From Alphaproteobacteria bacterium (GTDB taxonomy: Bacteria > Pseudomonadota > Alphaproteobacteria > JAJFFI01), in contig JASJBI010000011.1 in assembly GCA_030066595.1 (NCBI GenBank), positions 1-64,000 of the forward strand: a DNA stretch of 64,000 nt. Direction: 5' to 3'. Below the pieces are notes generated by a model, which ran no database searches, was not told the origin of the DNA, and worked only from the letters and a program-made list of their open reading frames with translations. Made by a program: the position numbers and the translations under genes. Shown here in pieces: positions 50,146 through 58,467 of the stretch. The first letter of the stretch is position 1. Each line of letters begins with the position of its first letter.

Positions 50146-50628
50146 ATGGAGACGCTGGAACATCAGCTTAGGGAGTTGCCGATCCTGCTGTCGCTGTATC
50201 GCTACTGGGACGGCAAACGGGCCGGGCGGCCGATGCCGGCCTGGCCGGATCTCGATCTGCTGGAGATGCGGGCCTGGCTCGGCAACGTGAACCTGGTCGA
50301 CGTGCAGGACGGGGGGCGCACCTTCCGCTATCGCGTCTTCGGCACCAATGTCGCCCAAGCCACCGGCCACGACATGACGGGCCGATACGTGCACGAGCTT
50401 CCGGCGGAAGTGGCGGAGGAGGTGGGCCGGACCTATTCCGAGGTCTACAGCACCGGCAAACCGCTGTTCGTGTCTCACCGGCAGGATTCCGGGGTAGGGC
50501 TCTTTCGGCACTATCGGCTGGTCCTCCCCCTGGGACCGGGGGATGGCGAGGTGAGCAACATTCTGGTCGGCGCCTGGCCGGTCAACGAGGCCCGAAGGCC
50601 TATTCGCTCTGCGCCTTTGGGACGCTAA
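50146..50628 (+). CDS. PAS-domain protein (PAS_5 type)
   Basis: A 160-aa protein that is essentially one PAS-like domain of the kind common in alphaproteobacteria (PAS_5). Recognisable parts are LYRYWDGKRAGRPMPAWPDL at the N-terminus, FRYRVFGTNVAQATGHDMTG and FRHYRLVLPLGPG. No effector domain is attached, so it may sense a small ligand and act through a partner. AAGGA precedes the ATG at 50146. No operon partner is evident. Confidence 0.8.
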   Translation: METLEHQLRELPILLSLYRYWDGKRAGRPMPAWPDLDLLEMRAWLGNVNLVDVQDGGRTFRYRVFGTNVAQATGHDMTGRYVHELPAEVAEEVGRTYSEVYSTGKPLFVSHRQDSGVGLFRHYRLVLPLGPGDGEVSNILVGAWPVNEARRPIRSAPLGR

Positions 50629-50677
50629 CGGTCGCCTGCGCGGGGGCGCGCGCCCCCCGACCGGCTAGGCTGCAGCC

Positions 50678-50875
50678 ATGTCCGATCTGAACCGGCCGTC
50701 GCGCACGCAACGTCGCGCCGTCGATCTGCTGATGGTCATCATGGCCACCGCCGGCTTCGGCCTGACCCTGATCGCCACGCAGGACATATGGCTTGCTGCC
50801 CTGGTCGGTGGTGTGGTGCTCGGATTGATGCTGATCTCGGTGTACCTGATCGGCGACCGCCAGCGGCGGGAGTGA
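50678..50875 (+). CDS. Small two-helix membrane protein, unknown
   Basis: A 65-aa frame with two hydrophobic segments (LLMVIMATAGFGLTLIA and LAALVGGVVLGLMLISVYLI) and charged ends (RPSRTQRR, GDRQRRE). The pattern suggests a small inner-membrane protein. No ribosome site stands out. It lies 49 bases after the PAS gene and converges on the first of the four secreted paralogues. Confidence 0.5.
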   Translation: MSDLNRPSRTQRRAVDLLMVIMATAGFGLTLIATQDIWLAALVGGVVLGLMLISVYLIGDRQRRE

Positions 50876-50878
50876 GGC

Positions 50879-51313
50879 CTACCCGTTCCGCCCCGGATAG
50901 ACGAACACCTGCCAGTTCTTTCCGTTTGTGGTGTCGGTGGCCACGTATTCGTTGCGGCCGAAACCGCCCTTCCTCACTTCGAAGCAAATACGCTCAACGC
51001 CGTTGCCCTCGATCAAGTAGCCTTCCAGCCCTTTTGCTTCCACGCAGAGGTTGTCGTTCTGCACGCTCCACCGGCCGTTGACGTCGCCTTCGATGACGTA
51101 GTAGGTGCGGGTTGCCGGGCGCCGCACCCGGAAGTTGCCGGTCAGCGTACCGTCCGGTGCGAGACGCCAGATGTCGTAGCGCGTATCCCCGCCGTCGCGG
51201 CCGCTGCGGTGCACGGTGCTGCCCTTGAGGATCGACTCGATCTCGGCTGCCGCGGCGGGCAGCGCGATCGATGCCGCGATGGCGAAAACGATCACGGATG
51301 TCGGCGTGCGCAT
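50879..51313 (-). CDS. Secreted small two-Cys protein, paralogue 1
   Basis: A 144-aa precursor: signal peptide MRTPTSVIVFAIAASIALPA with an AAA-E cleavage site, then a ~120-residue strand-rich domain. Landmarks are ILKGSTVHR, YDIWRLAPDGTLTGN, GRWSVQNDNLCVEAKG, RICFEVRKGGFGRNEYVAT and NWQVFVYPGRNG. The two Cys could form a disulfide in the periplasm. It is closely related to the next three genes and, more distantly, to the C-terminal domain of the kinase at 38058. A GGAGGT-type ribosome site precedes the ATG. Function unknown. Confidence 0.85.
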   Translation of the reverse strand: MRTPTSVIVFAIAASIALPAAAAEIESILKGSTVHRSGRDGGDTRYDIWRLAPDGTLTGNFRVRRPATRTYYVIEGDVNGRWSVQNDNLCVEAKGLEGYLIEGNGVERICFEVRKGGFGRNEYVATDTTNGKNWQVFVYPGRNG

Positions 51314-51404
51314 GAGCTACCTCCTTGGATACTCTAACTACGCAAGACCGGAGATCCCGGATCTGTGTCCGGCTCAGAACAGCATGCGCCGGTTCCGCCG
51401 CTGC

Positions 51405-51420
51405 GGCCAAGTCACGTTGC
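51405..51420 (-). repeat. 16-bp repeat upstream of secreted paralogue 1
   Basis: GGCCAAGTCACGTTGC on the plus strand, identical to 51972-51987. It lies about 92-107 bases upstream of the paralogue 1 ATG. It may be a conserved regulatory site or simply a remnant of the tandem duplication. Confidence 0.5.
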
Positions 51421-51457
51421 GGTGATTGATACGGAACCCCGGCCGTGCGAATGGCCT

Positions 51458-51892
51458 CTAACCATCCTGCCCGGGATAGATGAAGACCTGCCAGTTGGCC
51501 CCGCTTGCGGTGTTGGTGGCCACGTACTCGTTTTGGCCAAATCCGGCCTTCCTCACGTCAAAGCAGATGCGCTGGACACCGTTGCCCTCGATCACGTCGC
51601 CTTCCAAGCCCTCGGCCTCGACACACAGCGTGTTGTTCTGCACGCTCCATCGGCCGCTGACGGCGCCCTCGATGGTGTAGTAGCTGGCGGTGGCGGGGCG
51701 CTGCACCCGGTAATTTCCTGTGAGCGTGCCGTCCGGTGCCAGGCGCCAGACGTCTCTGCGCGAATCGCCGCCGTAGACGGCGTTGCGGTGCAGTTCGCTG
51801 CCCTTGAGGATCGGTTCGATCTCGGCCGCTCTTGCGGGCAGTGCAAGGGACAGGGCAACGGCGAAAAGGGTGAGAGAGGTCAGTGCGCGCAT
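51458..51892 (-). CDS. Secreted small two-Cys protein, paralogue 2
   Basis: A 144-aa precursor, the closest relative of paralogue 1 and the same length. Signal peptide MRALTSLTLFAVALSLALPA, cleavage near RAA-E. The domain repeats ILKGSELHR, DVWRLAPDGTLTGN, GRWSVQNNTLCVEAEG, RICFDVRKAGFGQNEYVAT and NWQVFIYPGQDG. It lies 144 bases upstream of paralogue 1 on the same strand, with its own upstream copy of the 16-bp repeat, so the two arose by tandem duplication of gene plus promoter. The ribosome site is weak. Confidence 0.83.
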   Translation of the reverse strand: MRALTSLTLFAVALSLALPARAAEIEPILKGSELHRNAVYGGDSRRDVWRLAPDGTLTGNYRVQRPATASYYTIEGAVSGRWSVQNNTLCVEAEGLEGDVIEGNGVQRICFDVRKAGFGQNEYVATNTASGANWQVFIYPGQDG

Positions 51893-51971
51893 GAACGACT
51901 GCTGGGATTCTGGTGCTGAAGGCCCGTTTCTCTCCGAAGTTCAAGACGCACCGGCGCGTACTACCTGTTTG

Positions 51972-51987
51972 GCCAAGTCACGTTGCC
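51972..51987 (-). repeat. 16-bp repeat upstream of secreted paralogue 2
   Basis: Second copy of GGCCAAGTCACGTTGC, about 80-95 bases upstream of the paralogue 2 ATG. The offset from the first copy is 567 bases, against 579 between the two ATGs, so spacing to the gene has drifted slightly. Confidence 0.5.
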
Positions 51988-52023
51988 GCGACCGGCTCCG
52001 GTTCCCCTCGGTTGACGTCTCAG

Positions 52024-52428
52024 CTAGCCGTTCTGGCGGTAGACGAACACCTGCCAGTTGAAGCCGGTCTCCTTATTGGTCGCGACGAACTCGTTGCGCG
52101 CGAAACCGCCCTTTCTGATCTCGTAGCAGATCGGACCCGTGTCCTCGAGGCCTTCGGCGTCCAGGCAGAGGGTGCTGTCCTCGACCGTCCATCTGCCCGC
52201 GATCGTGCCGCGCCAGACATAGCGGCCGCCGCGGGTGACCGGCCGAGAGACCCGGTAGTTCCCGCGCACGGTGCCGTCCGCGAACAGGTACCAGATGTCG
52301 TACCGCATCTCCGATCCGTCGCGCGCGTTTCGATAGACCTTGCTGTCCGTCAACAAAGGTGTGATGTCGGCAGCCTGTGCCGGCAGGGCCATCAGGGCCG
52401 CGAGGGCAACTCCAAGCAGAGGGCGCAT
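52024..52428 (-). CDS. Secreted small two-Cys protein, paralogue 3
   Basis: A 134-aa precursor. Signal peptide MRPLLGVALAALMALPA with a QAA-D cleavage site. The domain keeps LLTDSKVYRNARDGSEMRYD, WYLFADGTVRGNYRV, GRWTVEDSTLCLDAEG, PICYEIRKGGFARNEFVAT and NWQVFVYRQNG. It is somewhat shorter between the two Cys than paralogues 1 and 2. AGGAGAG lies six bases before the ATG at 52428. The frame is open further upstream through paralogue 4 in another phase; that part is not coding. Confidence 0.83.
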   Translation of the reverse strand: MRPLLGVALAALMALPAQAADITPLLTDSKVYRNARDGSEMRYDIWYLFADGTVRGNYRVSRPVTRGGRYVWRGTIAGRWTVEDSTLCLDAEGLEDTGPICYEIRKGGFARNEFVATNKETGFNWQVFVYRQNG

Positions 52429-52456
52429 CGGTGCTCTCCTCATTGACGATAGAGCT

Positions 52457-52879
52457 CTAGCCGTTTCGGTGCGGGTAGACGAACATCTGCCAGCTGAAGC
52501 CGGTCGCGGCGTTGGTCGCCACATACTCCCGGCTACCGCCGTCCCTGCGAACGTCGAAGCAGATGCGGCCGTCGTCCTCGAGGCCCCGGCCTTCGACACA
52601 CAGTTGCCCGTTCTGGACGCGCCAAGTGCCGGACACGTGGCCTTCCTGCCAGTATTCGCCGCGGGTGATCGGCTTCTCGATCCGATAGCTGCCCGCGAAG
52701 GAGCCGTCCGGCGACAGCCGCCAGAGGTCGAACCGCACACCGGATCCGTCCCGGGCGTTGCGGTGAACGTTGCTGCCCTTGAACATCGCCTCGATCTCGG
52801 ATCCCTGCGCGATCTCGGTGGCGTGCGTTGGCGCTGTCAGCAAGAGAGTGGCTGCCAGGGCTGCTGGAATACGGTGCAT
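52457..52879 (-). CDS. Secreted small two-Cys protein, paralogue 4
   Basis: A 140-aa precursor and first gene of the four. Signal peptide MHRIPAALAATLLLTAPTHA, then TEIAQGSEIEAMFKGSNVHR, FDLWRLSPDGSFAGSYRI, GTWRVQNGQLCVEGRG, RICFDVRRDGGSREYVAT and SWQMFVYPHRNG. AAGGAGGG precedes the ATG at 52879. It ends 28 bases before paralogue 3 starts, so these two are likely co-transcribed. The thiolase gene diverges from it. Confidence 0.83.
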   Translation of the reverse strand: MHRIPAALAATLLLTAPTHATEIAQGSEIEAMFKGSNVHRNARDGSGVRFDLWRLSPDGSFAGSYRIEKPITRGEYWQEGHVSGTWRVQNGQLCVEGRGLEDDGRICFDVRRDGGSREYVATNAATGFSWQMFVYPHRNG

Positions 52880-53071
52880 GACTGTTCCCTCCTTCTCCTC
52901 TGAGTTCTTACGCAAAGAGTGTACCGGCGGATCGCCAAACTCGTCCCTCGGATCTGGCATTCTATTCAGGATTTGCCAATCACATCGGGTTTATCGTTGA
53001 CAGCTTGCCTCGCGGACCAAATCTCCCTAAGCAAGGACTTGCGTCCGCAAACAGCAAAGGATCCGTTGGTC

Positions 53072-54208
53072 ATGAGCAACGTCGTCATCGCCGGCTATGT
53101 GCGCTCGCCCTTTCATTTCGCGCACAAGGGCGCCCTGACAAAGGTGCGGCCCGACGATCTGGCCGCGGCGGTGATCAGGAGTCTGATCGAGCGCACCCGG
53201 GTCGACCCCGAGGACGTCGAGGACCTGATCGTGGGCTGCGCCAATCCCGAGGCCGAGCAGGGCTGGAACGTCGCCCGCTACATCGTGTTCTTGGCAGGCC
53301 TGCCGATCCGCATGGGCGGCATCACCGTGAACCGGTGGTGCGGCTCGTCCATGCAGGCGATCCACATGGCCGCGGGCGCGATCAAAATGGGCGCGGGCGA
53401 CGCCTATATCTGCGCCGGGGTGGAATCCATGACCCGGGTTCCCATCCTGGGCTTCAACCCGGCGCCCAATCCCAAGCTCGCCGACAGCTGGCCCGAGGTC
53501 TACTACTCCATGGGCACCACTGCGGAGGAGGTGGCCAAGCGGTATCAGGTCACCCGCGAAACGCAGCAAGAGTTCGCCGTCGAGAGCCATCGCAAGGCGG
53601 CGGCGGCCCAGGCGGAGGGACGGCTCGAAGCCGAGATCGTGGCCATCGAGACGCCCGACGGCACGGTCGACAAGGACGGCGGCATCCGGCCCGATACCAG
53701 TACCGAGGTTTTGTCCACGCTCAAGCCCGCCTTCGACAAGGACGGCACGGTGACGGCGGGCACGTCCTCGCCCCTGACCGACGGCGCCTCGGCGACGCTG
53801 ATCTGCAGCGAGGACTACGCCAAGGCCAGCGGGCTCGAGATCATCGCCCGCATCAAGGCCATCGCCGGCACCGGCCTCGAGCCCGAGATCATGGGCATGG
53901 GCCCGGTCGAGGCGAGCCGCAAGGCGCTCGACCGGGCCGGGCTCAAGATCCAGGACATCGACGTGATCGAGCTCAATGAGGCCTTCGCCTCGCAGTCTGT
54001 CGCCTGCATCAGCGAGATGGGCGCCGACCCCGCAAAGGTGAATCTGGATGGTGGCGCCATCGCCATCGGCCACCCCTTGGGCGCCAGCGGCGCGCGCATC
54101 ACCGGCAAGGCCGCGAGCAATCTGCGCCGGGAAGGCGGCCGGCACGCACTCGCCACCATGTGCATCGGCGGCGGCCAGGGTATCGCCACGGTGCTGGAAG
54201 CAGCCTAG
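53072..54208 (+). CDS. fadA: Acetyl-CoA C-acyltransferase (thiolase)
   Basis: A 378-aa thiolase. The acyl-enzyme Cys is in NRWCGSSMQAIHMAAGAI; the other catalytic parts are ELNEAFASQSVACI, GGAIAIGHPLGASGAR (His) and CIGGGQGIA (second Cys). It cleaves 3-ketoacyl-CoA to acetyl-CoA and a shortened acyl-CoA. The ATG at 53072 gives the expected MSNVVIAGYVRSPF start, with AAAGGA upstream. With the next two genes it makes a beta-oxidation operon; the symbol follows E. coli usage, and orthology to fadA versus fadI is not settled. Confidence 0.93.
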   Translation: MSNVVIAGYVRSPFHFAHKGALTKVRPDDLAAAVIRSLIERTRVDPEDVEDLIVGCANPEAEQGWNVARYIVFLAGLPIRMGGITVNRWCGSSMQAIHMAAGAIKMGAGDAYICAGVESMTRVPILGFNPAPNPKLADSWPEVYYSMGTTAEEVAKRYQVTRETQQEFAVESHRKAAAAQAEGRLEAEIVAIETPDGTVDKDGGIRPDTSTEVLSTLKPAFDKDGTVTAGTSSPLTDGASATLICSEDYAKASGLEIIARIKAIAGTGLEPEIMGMGPVEASRKALDRAGLKIQDIDVIELNEAFASQSVACISEMGADPAKVNLDGGAIAIGHPLGASGARITGKAASNLRREGGRHALATMCIGGGQGIATVLEAA

Positions 54209-54220
54209 GCGGCACCGCAT

Positions 54221-54288
54221 AGGATGACACTTCATCCTGAGCGCCGCGCTTCTCCTTCGGGACGTTCCGTCGGAGCTCTTCAGGATGA
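54221..54288. repeat. Palindromic repeat between thiolase and hydroxyacyl-CoA dehydrogenase genes
   Basis: The word AGGATGA or its complement TCATCCT occurs three times: AGGATGA (54221-54227), TCATCCTGA (54232-54240) and TCAGGATGA (54280-54288). The last two form a perfect 9-bp inverted repeat with a 39-base loop, and the first two a 7-bp stem with a four-base loop. The layout resembles dispersed palindromic repeats of alphaproteobacterial intergenic DNA and could attenuate transcription inside the operon. Confidence 0.6.
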
Positions 54289-54312
54289 CGCGCGGCAGTC
54301 GAAGGACGAAGC

Positions 54313-56676
54313 ATGAGGCTGCGGGCGGAGACGGGAGTGGATGGCAAGATGGAAATCAAGAAAGCCGCGGTGATCGGCGCCGGCGTTATGGGCAGCGGCA
54401 TTGCCGCGCACATCGCCAATGCGGGCGTGCCGGTGGTCCTGTTGGACATCGTACCGGAGGGGGCGAACGACCGCTCCAAGCTGGCCAAGGACGCGATCGC
54501 CCGCATGCTCAAGACGGATCCGGCGCCGTTCATGCACAAGCGAACGGCCAAGCTGGTGACGCCGGGCAATCTCGAAGACGATATCGGATTGCTTGCGGAC
54601 GCAGACTGGATCCTCGAGGCGGTGGTCGAAAACCCGCAGGTCAAGCAAGCGCTCTACGAAAAGCTGGAACAGATCCGCAAGCCCGGCTCGGTGGTCTCGT
54701 CCAATACGTCGACGATCCCGCTGGCAAAGCTGGTCGAGGGGCTGCCGGAGCGCTTCCGGCAAGACTTCATCATCACCCATTTCTTCAACCCGCCCCGATA
54801 CCTGCGGCTCCTGGAGATCGTCGCCGGGCCCGAAAGCCGGGCAGAAGCGGTGGACGCCGTGCATCGATTCTCCGATACGGGCCTGGGCAAGGGCGTCGTG
54901 CGCTGCAAGGACACGCCGGGCTTCATCGCCAACCGGATCGGCACCATGTGGATCCAGATCGCCGTCAACGAGGCGCTCGACGGCGGGCTCACGGTCGAAG
55001 AGGCGGACGCGATCGCCAGCCGGCCCATGGGCGTGCCCAAGACCGGGATCTTCGGGCTCCTGGATCTGGTCGGCATCGACTTGATCCCGCATGTCTCCAA
55101 GTCGCTCCGCGACAACGTGCCGGAAGACGACGCGTTCCGACCGGTCTACCGCATCTCGGACCGGGTCAAGACGATGATCGCCGACGGCTACACCGGGCGG
55201 AAAGGCAAGGGCGGCTTCTACCGGCTGAACAAAGAGGGCGGCAAGCGGGTCAAAGAGGCGATCGATCTCGCGACTGGCGCCTACCGGCCGGTCCAGACGC
55301 CGCAGCTCGCCTCATTGCAGGCGGCCAAAGCCGGGCTCCGGACGCTGGTCGAGCATCCGGACAAGGGCGGCCACTACGCTTGGAAAATCCTGGCCCACAC
55401 GCTTTCCTATTCGGCGGCGCTGGTCCCTGGCATCGCCGACGACATCCATGCGGTCGACGAGGCCATGCGCCTGGGTTACGCCTGGAAATGGGGGCCGTTC
55501 GAGCTGATCGACAAGCTGGGCCCGGCCTGGTTCGCCGAACGCCTGGCCGCCGACGGCCTGCCGGTGCCGGAGTTGCTCAAGCAGGTCGGTGACGGCACCT
55601 TCTACCGGGTCGAGGGCGGGCGGCTGCAGTGTTTCGGCAGCGACGGCGCCTATCACGACATCGTCCGGCCCGAGGGCGTCCTGTTGCTGGAAGACGTCAA
55701 ACGCGCGTCCGAACGCGTTGCCGGCAACGCCGCCGCGAGCCTTTGGGACATTGGCGACGGCGTCGCCTGTCTCGAGTTCCACACCAAGATGAACGCGATC
55801 GACCCGGACGTGCTGGCCATGATCGGCCAGGCGGTCGCGACCGTGCAGAAGGGCGACCGGTTCCGGGCTCTCGTGCTCTACAACGAAGGCAGCAACTTCT
55901 CGGTCGGCGCCAATATCGGGCTCGCCCTGTTCGCCGCCAACATCGCCATGTGGCCCGCGATCGAGAACATGGTCCAGGCCGGGCAGCAGACCTACAAGAT
56001 GCTGAAATACGCGTCTTTCCCGGTGGTCGGCGCGCCCTCGGGTATGGCGCTCGGCGGCGGCTGCGAGGTGCTGATGCACTGCGCGGCGGTCCAGGCCCAC
56101 GCCGAGACCTATACGGGCCTCGTCGAGGTGGGGGTCGGCGTGGTGCCCAGTTGGGGCGGCTGCAAGGAGCTGCTGACCCGCTGGGCGCAGATGGAAAAGG
56201 GACCCAAAGGCCCGATGCCGCCCGTCGCCAAGGCCTTCGAAACGATCTCCATGGCCAAGGTGGCGAAATCCGCCGCCGAGGCCAGGGAGATGGGCTTTCT
56301 GCGCGAGGGAGACGGCATCACCATGAACCGGGACCGCCTGCTGGCCGACGCCAAGGCCAAGGCGCTGGCGATGGTCGAGGGATATGCCCCGCCCGAGCCC
56401 GTCGAGCTGACCCTGCCGGGATCCAGCGGCAAGACGGCCATGAACCTGGCGGTCGACGGATTTGCGCGCCAGGGGCTCGCGACGCCCCATGACGTGGTGG
56501 TCGCCGGCGCCCTGGCCGAGGTGCTCTCCGGCGACGACACCGACATCACGGCGACCGTCACCGAGGACCGCATTCTGGAACTCGAGCGGGCGGCGTTCAT
56601 GAGGCTCGCGCGGACGCCGGCCACGCTCGCCCGCATCGAATACATGCTGGACACCGGCAAACCACTGAGGAACTGA
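54313..56676 (+). CDS. Bifunctional 3-hydroxyacyl-CoA dehydrogenase / enoyl-CoA hydratase
   Basis: A 787-aa fusion with the dehydrogenase first. The NAD-binding motif is AAVIGAGVMGSGIAAHIANA near residues 18-37, with SSNTSTIPL and ITHFFNPPRYLRLLEIV (catalytic His) and two C-terminal dehydrogenase repeats. A hydratase-like domain follows from about residue 480 (NEGSNFSVGANIGLALF, PSGMALGGGCEV, EVGVGVVPSWGGCKEL). The order is reversed relative to E. coli FadB and resembles FadN-type proteins. It hydrates enoyl-CoA and oxidises hydroxyacyl-CoA. The ATG at 54313 has AAGGA six bases before it; 54349 (MEIKKAAVIG) is an alternative start. Confidence 0.92.
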   Translation: MRLRAETGVDGKMEIKKAAVIGAGVMGSGIAAHIANAGVPVVLLDIVPEGANDRSKLAKDAIARMLKTDPAPFMHKRTAKLVTPGNLEDDIGLLADADWILEAVVENPQVKQALYEKLEQIRKPGSVVSSNTSTIPLAKLVEGLPERFRQDFIITHFFNPPRYLRLLEIVAGPESRAEAVDAVHRFSDTGLGKGVVRCKDTPGFIANRIGTMWIQIAVNEALDGGLTVEEADAIASRPMGVPKTGIFGLLDLVGIDLIPHVSKSLRDNVPEDDAFRPVYRISDRVKTMIADGYTGRKGKGGFYRLNKEGGKRVKEAIDLATGAYRPVQTPQLASLQAAKAGLRTLVEHPDKGGHYAWKILAHTLSYSAALVPGIADDIHAVDEAMRLGYAWKWGPFELIDKLGPAWFAERLAADGLPVPELLKQVGDGTFYRVEGGRLQCFGSDGAYHDIVRPEGVLLLEDVKRASERVAGNAAASLWDIGDGVACLEFHTKMNAIDPDVLAMIGQAVATVQKGDRFRALVLYNEGSNFSVGANIGLALFAANIAMWPAIENMVQAGQQTYKMLKYASFPVVGAPSGMALGGGCEVLMHCAAVQAHAETYTGLVEVGVGVVPSWGGCKELLTRWAQMEKGPKGPMPPVAKAFETISMAKVAKSAAEAREMGFLREGDGITMNRDRLLADAKAKALAMVEGYAPPEPVELTLPGSSGKTAMNLAVDGFARQGLATPHDVVVAGALAEVLSGDDTDITATVTEDRILELERAAFMRLARTPATLARIEYMLDTGKPLRN

Positions 56677-56680
56677 GCCT

Positions 56681-58465
56681 ATGGCCACCTATGAAGCACC
56701 GCTGCGCGACATGGCGTTTGTCCTGCACGAGCTGTTGGACATGGAACAGCTTGCCAAGCTGCCCGGCTATGAGGAGGCGACCCGCGACCTGATCGACGCC
56801 GTGCTCGAGGAAGGCGCCAAGTTCTGCGAGAACGAGCTGTTCCCGTTGAACCGGAGCGGCGACGAGGAAGGCTGCACCTATGAGAACGGCGTGGTGCGCA
56901 CGCCCAAGGGGTTCAAGGAGGCCTATGCCGCCTTCACCGAAGGCGGCTGGCACGCGCTCTCCTTCGACACCGCCTATGGCGGCCAGGGACTGCCAAAGGC
57001 GCTCAACGTCGTTCTCGAAGAGATGATCTGCGCCGCGAACCTGTCCTTCGGCACTTATCCCGGCCTGTCGGGGGGCGCCTACAACGCACTCGAGCTGCAT
57101 GGCAGCGAAGAGCTCAAGTCGCGCTACCTGCCCAAGCTCGCCGAGGGTACCTGGTCCGGCACCATGTGCCTGACCGAACCCCAATGCGGGACCGATCTGG
57201 GGCTGATCCGCAGCAAGGCCGAGCCCGGTGAGGACGGCAGCTACAAGATCACCGGCACCAAGATCTTCATCACCGCGGGCGAGCACGACTTGGCGGAGAA
57301 CATCCTGCATCTGGTGCTGGCCCGGCTGCCGGACGCGCCGGAAGGCATCAAGGGCATCAGCCTGTTCCTGGTCCCCAAGTTCCTGCCCAAGGAGAACGGC
57401 AGTGCCGGCCCGCGCAACGGCGTGCAGTGCAGCGGCATCGAGCACAAGATGGGCATCGCCGCGTCCTCGACCTGCGTCATGAACTTCGACGAGGCGACGG
57501 GCTGGCTCGTGGGCGAGCCGCATCGCGGCATGCGCGCCATGTTCACCATGATGAACACCGCGCGTCTCGGCGTGGGCGTCCAGGGGCTCGGCCTCTCGGA
57601 CGTCGCCTATCAGGGCGCTTGCGCATACGCCCGCGAGCGGCTGCAGGGCCGCGCGCTCACCGGTGCGAAGAACGCCCAGGCCGCCGCAGACCCGATCATC
57701 GTGCATCCCGATGTGCGCCGCATGCTGTTGACCATGCGGGCCAACACCGAGGCGGCCCGGGCGCTGGCCTATTGGATCGGCATGCAGGTGGACGTCTCGC
57801 TCAAGCATCCCGATGCGGAGGTGCGCGCCGAGGCCGAGGACCTGCTGGCGCTGATGACGCCGATCATCAAGGCGCGCTTCACCGACATGGGCTTCGAGTC
57901 GGCCAATCTGGGCGTCCAGGTTTATGGCGGACACGGCTACATCCGCGAGCACGGCATGGAGCAATATGTGCGCGACGCCCGCATCACCCAGATCTACGAG
58001 GGTACCAACGGGATCCAGGCGCTCGATCTGGTGGGCCGCAAGCTGCCCGCCCATACCGGGCGCATGCTGCGCCGGTTCTTCCATCCGCTGGCCGACTTCT
58101 TGGAGGAGGAGAAGTCGGATCCGGCCATGGCCGAGTTCACCAAGCCGCTCGCCAAGGCATTTGGGCGGCTGCAGGAAGGCACGACCTGGATCGCCCAGAA
58201 CGGCCTGCGCGACCCGGAAGAGGCGGGCGCCGCGGCGGTCGACTATCTCAGGCTCTTCGCGCTGGTCGCCATGGGCTGGATGTGGGCCCGCATGGCCAAG
58301 CTGGCGCTGGCCCGACAGGACGGCGACGAGGCCGCGTTCTACAAGGCGAAGCTCGCCACCGGGCGCTTCTTTATGACCCGCATCCTGCCCGAGAGCGCCG
58401 CGCGTCTGGAGGCCATCAAGGCCGGCAAGGCGCCGCTCATGGAGCTGGCCGAAGCGGCGTTCTAG
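56681..58465 (+). CDS. Acyl-CoA dehydrogenase (about 600-aa type with C-terminal extension)
   Basis: A 594-aa flavoenzyme of the large acyl-CoA dehydrogenase class. The FAD/substrate segment is MCLTEPQCGTDLGLIRSKAE, followed by YKITGTKIFITAGEHDL. The C-terminal catalytic region contains YGGHGYIREHGMEQYVRD and ARITQIYEGTNGIQALDLVG, where the catalytic Glu lies in the YEGTNG motif. A further ~140-residue C-terminal domain is typical of this subgroup. It performs the first oxidation of beta-oxidation, passing electrons to ETF. It begins four bases after the preceding gene and completes the thiolase/dehydrogenase/ACAD operon. A palindrome array follows its stop. Confidence 0.93.
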   Translation: MATYEAPLRDMAFVLHELLDMEQLAKLPGYEEATRDLIDAVLEEGAKFCENELFPLNRSGDEEGCTYENGVVRTPKGFKEAYAAFTEGGWHALSFDTAYGGQGLPKALNVVLEEMICAANLSFGTYPGLSGGAYNALELHGSEELKSRYLPKLAEGTWSGTMCLTEPQCGTDLGLIRSKAEPGEDGSYKITGTKIFITAGEHDLAENILHLVLARLPDAPEGIKGISLFLVPKFLPKENGSAGPRNGVQCSGIEHKMGIAASSTCVMNFDEATGWLVGEPHRGMRAMFTMMNTARLGVGVQGLGLSDVAYQGACAYARERLQGRALTGAKNAQAAADPIIVHPDVRRMLLTMRANTEAARALAYWIGMQVDVSLKHPDAEVRAEAEDLLALMTPIIKARFTDMGFESANLGVQVYGGHGYIREHGMEQYVRDARITQIYEGTNGIQALDLVGRKLPAHTGRMLRRFFHPLADFLEEEKSDPAMAEFTKPLAKAFGRLQEGTTWIAQNGLRDPEEAGAAAVDYLRLFALVAMGWMWARMAKLALARQDGDEAAFYKAKLATGRFFMTRILPESAARLEAIKAGKAPLMELAEAAF

Positions 58466-58467
58466 TA

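Noticed and set aside
52919-53071. In-frame upstream extension of the thiolase gene
   Set aside because: Extension lacks conserved residues; the thiolase family N-terminus begins at the ATG at 53072.
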